Below, one piece after another: positions 1-5,756 of a DNA stretch of 10,449 nucleotides (position 1 is the stretch's first letter; each line of letters starts with the position of its first letter). A program made the position numbers and the translations under genes. The notes under the pieces were generated by a model. That model was given only the letters and a program-made list of their open reading frames with translations, ran no database searches and was not told the DNA's origin. The stretch comes from an uncultured Collinsella sp. (lineage in GTDB: Bacteria > Actinomycetota > Coriobacteriia > Coriobacteriales > Coriobacteriaceae), in NCBI GenBank assembly GCA_900752015.1, contig CAADTZ010000015.1, positions 1 to 10,449 on the forward strand, written 5' to 3'.

Positions 1-9
1 CATTCATTT

Positions 10-85
10 GGAAATTGCGTCCCGTTCCGAATGAGGATTCCGGGACGCACTTTCCGCCTGGGCCGCCATTGGGAAAGCGCGTCCC
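10..85. repeat. Palindromic intergenic repeat, three alternating copies of a GGAAAnnGCGTCCC unit
   Basis: The unit occurs at 10-24 on the plus strand, at 41-55 on the minus strand, and again at 72-85 on the plus strand. The first two copies form a 15-bp inverted repeat with one mismatch. Inside it, GAAT (29-32) can pair with ATTC (37-40), so the whole segment could fold into a long hairpin. No coding sequence fits here. It resembles a dispersed REP-like intergenic element, but only a genome-wide count would show that. Confidence 0.6.
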
Positions 86-112
86 ACCCTGCGTTGCCGT
101 AGCGTTTTCTTT

Positions 113-150
113 ACGCCCGCGCCCTGCATAGAGTTCGATTCTCCGCGGTA
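113..150 (+). repeat. 38-bp direct repeat, copy 1, with an ssrA 3'-end-like core
   Basis: This copy matches 321-358 at 36 of 38 positions. Its core at 131-147 (GAGTTCGATTCTCCGCG) is identical to the reverse complement of 422-438, the T-arm and start of the 3' acceptor strand of the tmRNA gene. The copy points opposite to ssrA. The match stops before the CCA end, so this is not a second functional RNA 3' end. It may be a remnant of integration at ssrA or part of a dispersed repeat. Confidence 0.7.
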
Positions 151-223
151 CGGGGATTCGCTGATGCGAGGCAAGGCCAGCTGAAATTCGATAACATCGC
201 ATCCGTTTTGAGTCGGAAGTTTG

Positions 224-355
224 CGCGGAGAATCCGCGTGTTCGCTTCGCGAACCCGCACCGGCTTCGGCCGCCTGCCGGCGTCCTCGCCCGCTCGCTAC
301 AAACGCTTCGCGTTTGCTTAACGCTCGCGCCCTGCGTAGAGTTCGATTCTCCGCG
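224..355. repeat. Hairpin-rich noncoding block bounded by an 11-bp inverted repeat
   Basis: CGCGGAGAATC at 224-234 is the exact reverse complement of 345-355. Between the arms lie small perfect hairpins, GTTCGC-TTC-GCGAAC and AAACGC-TTC-GCGTTT, and a GC-rich CCGGC-type inverted repeat. Open frames crossing this block have low-complexity Arg/Ala-rich translations without recognisable domains. I see no gene in 1-370. The block lies directly downstream of the ssrA terminator. Confidence 0.5.
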
Positions 356-358
356 GTA
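321..358 (+). repeat. 38-bp direct repeat, copy 2, with an ssrA 3'-end-like core
   Basis: This is the second copy of the repeat at 113-150, offset by 208 bp and with two differences. The 17-bp core at 339-355 again equals the reverse complement of ssrA positions 422-438. It lies about 55 bp beyond the end of ssrA in inverted orientation. Confidence 0.7.
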
Positions 359-370
359 TCTATATGTAAT

Positions 371-402
371 AAAAAAGCAGGTAGAGACACTTCTCTACCT
401 GC
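371..402 (-). terminator. Rho-independent terminator of ssrA
   Basis: A perfect 11-bp stem (377-387 with 392-402) closes a 4-base loop. On the minus strand it is followed directly by six T residues (complement of 371-376). It lies 11 bases past the 3' end of ssrA, where a terminator for that gene is expected. Confidence 0.93.
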
Positions 403-412
403 CTGTAACTAT

Positions 413-776
413 TGGTGGAGGCGCGGAGAATCGAACTCCGGTCCACGAAAGCCCCCTGATTGGCATCTCCAAGCTCAGTCGCTGGTTTAGTCTCGGACGC
501 TTTGCGCGCAGCGACACGCTCGCGGCATCCCGACCGGTTCGGTCTTAGCCCGCGCCATACCGATTACGTGCGCGGGAGCATTCCCCTAAAATGACGTCGC
601 GCCGGTGTCGGGGAAATCACCGGGTTGACGCGCCGCTATAAACTAAGCAGCGAGAGCCATAGGCTCAAAAGAAGAGTTGTTGTCAATTCAATTTGACGGT
701 ACCCCTGTTTAACGAGGCGAGGAGACCTCGGCTTGCTTCCTCTCTCAGAGCTATCGTGTCGAAACCAGTCGCCCCC
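413..776 (-). ncRNA. ssrA: Transfer-messenger RNA (tmRNA)
   Basis: tmRNA rescues ribosomes stalled on broken mRNAs. Charged with alanine and bound by SmpB, it enters the A site and switches translation to its own short frame, which adds a degradation tag. The 5' end reads GGGGGCGACTGGTTTCGACA, the hallmark start of one-piece tmRNAs. The 3' end reads GTTCGATTCTCCGCGCCTCCACCA in outline, with the T-loop and an encoded CCA. The first seven bases pair with CGCCTCC before ACCA (one G-U pair), forming the acceptor stem that sets both ends. The 364-nt length is typical. A tag frame ending ALAA-stop is present, followed by GC-rich segments that could form the usual pseudoknots. The gene is complete and intact. 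A terminator follows at 371-402. Transcription probably begins upstream of 776 with 5' trimming by RNase P. Confidence 0.97.
643..684 (-). other. tmRNA tag-peptide reading frame
   Basis: Read on the minus strand, the frame GAC AAC AAC TCT TCT TTT GAG CCT ATG GCT CTC GCT GCT TAG encodes DNNSSFEPMALAA. With the alanine carried by the tmRNA itself, the full tag would be ADNNSSFEPMALAA. The ALAA C-terminus is the degron recognised by ClpXP-type proteases. The resume codon is inferred as GAC from frame and position. The -MALAA ending differs from the common YALAA and NVALAA endings. Confidence 0.85.
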
Positions 777-867
777 GAATGTCGGGAAAGTCTGGATGGC
801 ATCGGGCCTGCAAGCACCCGATAGCCGTCGACTTTTCAAGGTACGCGCAAGGTGACCCCCGCTCGTG

Positions 868-905
868 GATAGCTATCTTACCACGTTCTAAAGGTAGACA
901 GCTGC
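868..905 (-). promoter_or_regulatory. Possible ssrA promoter (weak)
   Basis: On the minus strand, TAAGAT (complement of 875-880) is a fair -10 box, but no good -35 lies 16-18 bases upstream. It would give a leader of about 90 nt before the mature 5' end, which RNase P would remove. A 10-bp palindrome (868-877) overlaps it, and GCTCGTG/CACGAGC arms (861-867, 912-918) flank the area. Apart from this and the plus-strand promoter candidate, I see nothing in 777-1015. Confidence 0.3.
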
Positions 906-950
906 TCTATGCACGAGCTGTGAAGACCCTAATGTGCACCACACTTCGCA

Positions 951-979
951 CTTTTGCTACCGATCGCGTCACGTATATT
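951..979 (+). promoter_or_regulatory. Candidate promoter of the 144-residue protein gene
   Basis: TATATT at 974-979 is a good -10 match. The region 17 bases upstream (CTTTTG, 951-956) is only a partial -35. A start near 986 would leave a leader of about 30 nt, with an AAAGGA ribosome site at 1005-1010, five bases before the ATG. Confidence 0.4.
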
Positions 980-1015
980 TTCGCCAAGCAAAATTGACCC
1001 GTCGAAAGGACCGTT

Positions 1016-1450
1016 ATGGATACCAAGCAGCAACTCGTCAATGCCCTCGCAGGCCTGGGCTCAACCATTACCGAAGCTATGGATGTCATCGAAGGCTTTG
1101 TCCCCTGCGGACATCCCGCCCTCACGGTATCGAACGCACTCGTCGCGCTGGACGCTGACGGTGATGCAGCTCTCGCCCAGCAGTTTGAGACCGTCGAGGG
1201 CTTTATCGACCACGTGAGTGAGAACCGCGGCGTGGCCGCCTACCACGACATCGAGGTCGAGCTCGCGGGTCCCAAAGCCGATCTGTTCGCAGCAATCCGC
1301 GAGGTAGGCACCCTTATGCAGACCGCGGGCGTCAAGAACACCCAGGTCAACGAGTGGGTCTACCGCAGTCTGGCAGCACTCGACAGCTCCGACGAAAAGG
1401 CAGCCGGGCAGCTCACCGAAGTCCCCGCCATCAAAGCTGCACTTGCCTAA
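1016..1450 (+). CDS. Conserved-looking hypothetical protein, 144 residues
   Basis: I do not recognise this protein. The ATG at 1016 has a well-placed AAAGGA ribosome site (1005-1010), which decides the start; longer frames on the other strand lack one. The product is soluble, acidic and alanine-rich, with no signal peptide or membrane segment. It appears mostly helical, with amphipathic stretches around residues 1-25, 40-70 and 85-125. It has one cysteine, C31, in a CGHP motif that is the only conspicuous polar or metal-friendly spot. It is transcribed alone, between the divergent ssrA and the convergent metal ATPase gene, so the neighbours give no firm functional hint. Residues 90-125 (AAIREVGTLMQTAG and following) read like a helical scaffold. 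That it is a real gene rests on its ribosome site, candidate promoter and normal codon usage. Confidence 0.75.
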   Translation: MDTKQQLVNALAGLGSTITEAMDVIEGFVPCGHPALTVSNALVALDADGDAALAQQFETVEGFIDHVSENRGVAAYHDIEVELAGPKADLFAAIREVGTLMQTAGVKNTQVNEWVYRSLAALDSSDEKAAGQLTEVPAIKAALA

Positions 1451-1495
1451 AAAGGCCTGCACCCTGGCGGCTGCGGTACCGCCCGAATGCAGGCC
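1449..1495 (-). terminator. Terminator between convergent genes, oriented for the metal ATPase
   Basis: GGCCTGCA (1454-1461) pairs with TGCAGGCC (1488-1495), and GGCGG (1466-1470) with CCGCC (1479-1483) inside it. On the minus strand the stem is followed by five T residues (complement of 1449-1453), which overlap the stop codon of the convergent gene. On the plus strand there is no T-run, so it may work poorly for the 144-residue protein gene. Confidence 0.8.
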
Positions 1496-1514
1496 ATAAG
1501 CTCAATCGAAAACC

Positions 1515-3590
1515 CTAACGCAGGTATGCCTTCGCGTTGCTCAGGCTGTAGGCGATCGTCGAGCCGTTGTGCAGCAGCGACGATGCCTGCGGGGTAATCG
1601 CGCCGGTAATGCCCAGCGCCAGGAGCGCCGAGTTGGTGAGCATCACCTTGGAATACGAACTCGTCAGACGGTCGATAAGCCCCTGACTCATGCGGCGCAG
1701 GCGCACAATCGCGGCGAGATCCGTGTCGGTCAGGATGATATCGGCGACCTCCTTGGCGATGTCGCTTCCGCCACCCATCGCCAGGCCCACGTCGGCCAAA
1801 CCGAGCGCCGGCGAATCGTTGACGCCGTCGCCCACCATGGCAACATGGCGCCCCTCGCTCTTAATGCGCTCCACATAGGCGTACTTGTCCTCGGGCAGCA
1901 GCTCGGCCTTAAACTCGTCAACACCCGCCTCGCGCGCGATGCGCTCGGCCGTGCGCTCGGAATCACCCGTGAGCATAACGACATGTTTGACGCCCAGCGC
2001 ATGCAGGTCGGCAATGGCCTCACGCACGCCGGGTTTGAGCGGGTCCTCGATGCCGAGCACGCCGACGACCGTGCCGTCGACCGCCAGATACAGCGGCGAC
2101 AAGCCCTGCATCTGGGACTCGATTTGCTCCTTAATGTCGGCCTCGAGCTGCGCGCCCTCGTCCTCAAACACAAAGTGTGCCGAGCCGATAATCGCGCGAC
2201 GCCCTTCGATGGACGAAGCGATGCCGTGCGCCACGATGTACTCGACGGCGGCATGGCGCTCGCGGTGCTCGAGCCCACGCTCGCGGGCGGCGTTGACCAC
2301 GGCACGCGCCACCGGATGCGGGAAATGCTCCTCCAAGCAAGCAGAAAGGCGCAGAACCTCGTCCTCGCTCCAGCCATCGGTGGTGAGCACACAGGCAAGA
2401 CGCGGTTGCGCCTCGGTGAGCGTGCCAGTCTTGTCAAACACAATGGTGTCGGCCTTGGCAAACGACTCAAAGTACTTCGCGCCCTTGACCATAACACCCA
2501 TCTTGGCAGCATCGCTCATGGCAGTCATGACGGCGACCGAACCCGTGAGCTTGAGTGCGCACGAGTAGTCGACCATCAGCGCCGCCGAGGTCTTGATGAG
2601 GCTGCGGGTGGTAAGCGCAACCAGACCCGCGAGCAGGAAGTTCCACGGGACGATCTTGTTGGCAAGGTCCTCCATATGCGATTGGCCCTCGGACTTGAGT
2701 GAGTCGGCGGTCTGCACGAGCGAGACGATCGAGCGCAGCTTGGTCTGCGCCGTGTTGGCGCGCACGCGCACCAAGATGCTGCCGTCTTCCACGACAGTTC
2801 CGGCGAACACGTCGTCGCCTGCGCTGCGCTCGACTGCAAGCGGCTCGCCGGTCAGGGTCGCCTGGTTGACCATGGCGCTCCCCTGTTCGACCACACCGTC
2901 AATGCAGATGGACATGCCGGTGCGTACGGCGACCAGATCGCCGGGCTCGAGCTCGGTCGCAGCAACGCTCACCTCGGTGTCGCCGACGACCTTTTGCGCC
3001 TTGTCGGGCACATCGAGCAGCGAGTTGATGAGCTCGTTTTCGCTCATGGCGCGGGTGTAGTCCTCGAGCAGCTCGCCCACGTTGAGCAGGAACATCGTCT
3101 GGCCCGCAGTGTCGACATCACGCTTGACGAACGAAATGCCGATGGCCGAAGCGTCGAGCACAGGAACGGTCAGGCGCGGCTGTGCCAGCTCATGAAGGGC
3201 AGCGCGCAAAAATGCCATGTAACCGGCCACGACAAACACCGCACGCAGAGGCGTCGGCAAGAACCAGCGACGTGCGTAATGGGCGCCGACGAGTGTCGCC
3301 AGGTCCATAACGAGTTTGTGCTTGCGCGGCTCGAGTTGCATCACATAGCCCGACTTGGCATCGGCGATAGCTTGAGCATCGAGTGCGCCCAGGGCGTCGA
3401 GCACGCTCGCACGACGCGGCTCGTCGTACTCCAGCGCCATCTGGCCAATGCGGCCATACACGCGCACTTTGTGCACGCCGTCGATGTCGCCGCCAAGCTT
3501 AAGAAGTGCGTCGAGATCGCTCTCTGGCACAGGACCCGCCAATTGAAGACGGGTCCTGCCAGGGATCTCGCTAATAATCGAGAATCTCAT
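1515..3590 (-). CDS. P1B-type heavy-metal-translocating ATPase
   Basis: This 691-residue integral membrane pump uses an aspartyl-phosphate cycle to move a metal ion out of the cytoplasm. Residues 1-70 look like a ferredoxin-fold HMA-type domain but lack the CxxC metal site; they carry GRTRL at 11-15. Membrane segments are likely near 111-131, 141-176, 312-355 and 645-665. The actuator motif TGEP is at 247-250. The intramembrane CPx position is replaced by SCALK (343-347). The phosphorylation site DKTGT starts at D386, the P1B-specific HP is at 425-426, MLTGD is at 539-543 and GDGVND at 587-592. The C-terminus has HNGSTI (674-679), typical of this subgroup. It starts 18 bases after the small DUF6110-like gene, with AGG before the ATG, so the two are probably co-transcribed. 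Iron, manganese or zinc are all possible substrates. ATPase identity is certain; the metal is not. Confidence 0.95.
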   Translation of the reverse strand: MRFSIISEIPGRTRLQLAGPVPESDLDALLKLGGDIDGVHKVRVYGRIGQMALEYDEPRRASVLDALGALDAQAIADAKSGYVMQLEPRKHKLVMDLATLVGAHYARRWFLPTPLRAVFVVAGYMAFLRAALHELAQPRLTVPVLDASAIGISFVKRDVDTAGQTMFLLNVGELLEDYTRAMSENELINSLLDVPDKAQKVVGDTEVSVAATELEPGDLVAVRTGMSICIDGVVEQGSAMVNQATLTGEPLAVERSAGDDVFAGTVVEDGSILVRVRANTAQTKLRSIVSLVQTADSLKSEGQSHMEDLANKIVPWNFLLAGLVALTTRSLIKTSAALMVDYSCALKLTGSVAVMTAMSDAAKMGVMVKGAKYFESFAKADTIVFDKTGTLTEAQPRLACVLTTDGWSEDEVLRLSACLEEHFPHPVARAVVNAARERGLEHRERHAAVEYIVAHGIASSIEGRRAIIGSAHFVFEDEGAQLEADIKEQIESQMQGLSPLYLAVDGTVVGVLGIEDPLKPGVREAIADLHALGVKHVVMLTGDSERTAERIAREAGVDEFKAELLPEDKYAYVERIKSEGRHVAMVGDGVNDSPALGLADVGLAMGGGSDIAKEVADIILTDTDLAAIVRLRRMSQGLIDRLTSSYSKVMLTNSALLALGITGAITPQASSLLHNGSTIAYSLSNAKAYLR

Positions 3591-3608
3591 AATTTGTGCC
3601 TGAGAGCG

Positions 3609-3854
3609 TTACTCGGCTGCCTCGTCAGCAGCGGCCTCGCTCTGGGTGATGTAAGCAGCCTCGGCAACCATGTCGTCGACATTAGCCTTGGCCTGCTCGA
3701 CCATGTCCTGGTAGCCGTTCTTGATGCGCATGCCGCACGCGATACCCTGCACGCAGGCATTCTTTACCGGAGCGCTGGTAAGCAGCTTGATGCCGGCCGT
3801 GCCAAGCAGAAAACCGCCACCGACAAGCAGGGTGTTAAAAGTCGACTTCTTCAT
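3609..3854 (-). CDS. Small glycine-zipper membrane protein, DUF6110-like, partner of the metal ATPase
   Basis: The 81-residue product starts MKKSTFN. I chose 3854 over an ATG at 3911 because AAGGGAG (complement of 3862-3868) lies seven bases before it, while the extra 19 residues look like translated leader. Residues 8-25 form one membrane segment with a glycine zipper: GGG at 12-14, G18 and G21. The rest is a charged, probably helical tail ending in acidic residues (DEAAE); cysteines are at 34 and 40. The shape matches my recollection of the DUF6110 family, which sits beside P1B ATPases in anaerobes. It parallels mycobacterial PacL (DUF1490) proteins, membrane metallochaperones that cluster their P-ATPase partners. 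The role is inferred: an accessory or scaffold for the pump encoded 18 bases downstream. Confidence 0.88.
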   Translation of the reverse strand: MKKSTFNTLLVGGGFLLGTAGIKLLTSAPVKNACVQGIACGMRIKNGYQDMVEQAKANVDDMVAEAAYITQSEAAADEAAE

Positions 3855-3869
3855 GTTGCTTCTCCCTTT

Positions 3870-3902
3870 TGCCGCACAAGCGCGGCATGGTGCCTTAGCA
3901 CC
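3870..3902 (-). promoter_or_regulatory. Two short hairpins in the leader of the DUF6110/P1B operon
   Basis: On the minus strand GGTGC-TAAG-GCACC (3889-3902) is followed by TGCCGC-GCTTGT-GCGGCA (3870-3887). The second hairpin ends directly against the ribosome-binding site. Either could tune translation or mRNA stability. They match no riboswitch I recognise. Confidence 0.4.
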
Positions 3903-3934
3903 CGAGTTCATTAGTTTGCTCGAGCACGCTTTGA

Positions 3935-3985
3935 GACTAGTTTAGTCGAACTATTATGGTCAACCAAAGTTAACCTTTGGAAATC
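3935..3985 (-). promoter_or_regulatory. Promoter/operator region of the DUF6110-metal ATPase operon
   Basis: On the minus strand this holds CATAAT (3953-3958) as a possible -10 box and TTGACC (3958-3963) as a possible -35; the exact pairing is unclear. Two dyads stand out. CCAAAG (3964-3969) is the exact inverse of CTTTGG (3975-3980). TAGTT-N6-AACTA (3938-3953) overlaps a second dyad, GACTA-GTT-TAGTC (3935-3947). Such AT-rich dyads over a transcription start suit a metal-responsive repressor, but no regulator is identified. The CCAAAG dyad could alternatively be a weak terminator of the ABC operon. Confidence 0.45.
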
Positions 3986-3998
3986 TTGGTCCCCTTTC

Positions 3999-5756
3999 CT
4001 ACAGCTGCCAGGTAGCCGCTTCCTTTTGCAGTGCGACCATACGGGCAAATTCTCCACCTGCCGCCTTGAGCTGCGCCGGAGTGCCCTGCTCGGCAACCAC
4101 ACCATCCTTGAGTACAACGATTTTGTCGGCATTTTCCACCGTACGCATACGATGGGCAATAACGATAACCGTCTTGCCGACGAGCAAACGAGAAAGTGCC
4201 TGCTGTACCACGGTCTCGTTCTCCACGTCCAAGCTCGCCGTCGCCTCGTCCAACAGCACGATGGGCGCATCTTTGAGCAGCGCGCGGGCGATAGAGATGC
4301 GCTGGCGCTCACCGCCGGACAGCTTGGAGCCGTTCTCGCCGATCATGGTGTCGTAGCCCTGCGGCATGCGGCTCACAAACTCGTCGCAGTTGGCGGCACG
4401 CGCAGCCGCAAGCACTTCCTCATCGGTGGCATCACGACGCCCGAGGCGGATGTTTCCCATCACCGTGTCGTCAAAGAGCAGCACGTCTTGGAACACAATG
4501 GCGTAATCGCGCAGCAGCACCTCGGGATCGACGCTCGCAACATCCACGCCACCCACGGTGACCGTGCCTTCGGTAGCATCCCAAAAGCGCGCGGCCAGGC
4601 GGCTCACCGTAGACTTACCGGAACCCGAAGGACCGACCAGCGCCGTGACCTCGCCTTCCTTGGCGGTAAAGCTCACATCGGTAAGAACTTTCTCGCCGGC
4701 GCGTCCGTCCTCGCCCGCACCATAGCCAAATGCCACGTGATCGAACACCACATCGTGGCCCGCGGGCTCAAATTTCTCGCTGCCCCGCGCCACAGGCTCT
4801 TCCATGATGGAACGCATGCGCTTGGCAGACGACTCGGCGGCAAACAGCTCGGACACCAGCATCAACGCCTGGTCAAAAGGCGCATAGATGCGGCTCACCA
4901 TAAGCAAGAAGGCAAACATCACCAAAAAGTCGACCTGCCCGGAGGCGACCATCGCGGCACCCGTGACCAGCGTGGTGGCAATGCCCAGACGCAGGATGGC
5001 AAAGGCGGAGTTGACCAAAAGCCCGTTAGCGAGCTCGCCCTTGGTGGTCTCACGCTCCTCGGCATCAATCACGGCGTTGAGTCCCTCAAGATAATGGGCC
5101 TCCTGGTTGGTGGCGCGGATCTCACGAACGCAGTCGAGCGTCTCTTGAATAGCCTCGGTAACCTTGACCTTCTCGGCACGCACGCGATCGAACACCGGGG
5201 CCATGGGGCCGCGTGTTAGATACAGCACGGCAAAGGCCACGGGAACGCTCCAAAACGCCGCGATCGCCAGCTGCCAGCAAAAGAACAGCGACGCCACGAA
5301 CACAATGGCGCTTGCGATGATGGCACCCCAAAGCTCTCCCAGCACGTGGCTGTAGGCGTGCTCCATGGCCTGGACGTCACCCATGATGGTCTCGGTTAAA
5401 TCGGCCAGATCACGACGACCAAAAAACGACAGCGGCAGTTTGCGCAAGCGCTCTGCAATCTCCATACGCTGCTTGCCGCACTCCTCGTAAAAGATGCAGT
5501 AGGTGTAGTAATACTGCTGCCAGTTAGAGGCAAAGAGCAACACGAAAAAGACCAGGAGGCCGCCCACGATCGGCAGGGCATCCGGCAGATCGGCCCCGCT
5601 GGCGAGATGCTCGACAAAGCCGGCCATAACCAGGAATAAAAAGCCCATGCCGGCCATGGTAATGAGATTGGTGAGCGTGGTCCAGAAAATGCCGCGTTTT
5701 ACGCCGGCGACGCCTTTATCGGATAGGAAATACTTCTTTTGGAATGAGGCGAACAT
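3999..5756 (-). CDS. ABC transporter half, permease fused to ATPase (YbtP/Q-IrtB type), second subunit
   Basis: This 585-residue half-transporter has an exporter-type membrane domain (residues 20-310, about six helices) followed by a nucleotide-binding domain. Walker A GPSGSGKST is at 375-383, the Q-loop at Q423, the signature LSGGERQR at 479-486, Walker B with catalytic E504 at 499-504, DEATASLD at 503-510 and H-loop H535. All catalytic residues are canonical. The coupling region LPLSFFGRRDLADLT (107-121) resembles the siderophore-ABC group (YbtP/YbtQ, IrtA/IrtB), which has an exporter fold although several members import. Its ATG follows the stop codon of the upstream partner with no gap (TAAATG), with GGGAGGCGAGG just before, so translation is probably coupled to give equal subunits. 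Drug or peptide export remains possible, since the fold does not fix direction. Confidence 0.93.
   Translation of the reverse strand: MFASFQKKYFLSDKGVAGVKRGIFWTTLTNLITMAGMGFLFLVMAGFVEHLASGADLPDALPIVGGLLVFFVLLFASNWQQYYYTYCIFYEECGKQRMEIAERLRKLPLSFFGRRDLADLTETIMGDVQAMEHAYSHVLGELWGAIIASAIVFVASLFFCWQLAIAAFWSVPVAFAVLYLTRGPMAPVFDRVRAEKVKVTEAIQETLDCVREIRATNQEAHYLEGLNAVIDAEERETTKGELANGLLVNSAFAILRLGIATTLVTGAAMVASGQVDFLVMFAFLLMVSRIYAPFDQALMLVSELFAAESSAKRMRSIMEEPVARGSEKFEPAGHDVVFDHVAFGYGAGEDGRAGEKVLTDVSFTAKEGEVTALVGPSGSGKSTVSRLAARFWDATEGTVTVGGVDVASVDPEVLLRDYAIVFQDVLLFDDTVMGNIRLGRRDATDEEVLAAARAANCDEFVSRMPQGYDTMIGENGSKLSGGERQRISIARALLKDAPIVLLDEATASLDVENETVVQQALSRLLVGKTVIVIAHRMRTVENADKIVVLKDGVVAEQGTPAQLKAAGGEFARMVALQKEAATWQL

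Noticed and set aside
113..358. A CRISPR array, because of the repeated 38-bp unit
   Set aside because: There are only two copies, 208 bp apart, with hairpin-rich sequence between them and no cas genes.
4..390. Open frame of 128 residues on the minus strand
   Set aside because: It runs through the repeats and the ssrA terminator, has Arg/Ala/Ser-rich low-complexity translation and no ribosome site.
413..440. A tRNA gene at the TTCGATTC/CCA-like sequence
   Set aside because: No D-arm or anticodon arm lies at tRNA distance; the acceptor stem pairs instead with the tmRNA 5' end at 770-776.
221..490. Open frame of 89 residues on the plus strand
   Set aside because: It crosses antisense through the ssrA 3' end and terminator; such frames are a common artefact at tmRNA genes.
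636..839. Open frame of 67 residues on the minus strand
   Set aside because: It lies mostly inside ssrA in a frame different from the tag peptide.
1569..2702. Long open frame of 377 residues opposite the metal ATPase
   Set aside because: It is a GC-rich antisense shadow; the opposite strand carries all P-type ATPase motifs.
3855..3911. N-terminal extension of the small membrane protein from an ATG at 3911
   Set aside because: The internal start at 3854 has a strong ribosome site, and the extension covers leader hairpins.
4026..5219. Long open frame of 397 residues opposite the ABC gene
   Set aside because: Its His/Arg/Gly-rich translation has no domain, while the minus strand carries a complete ABC ATPase.
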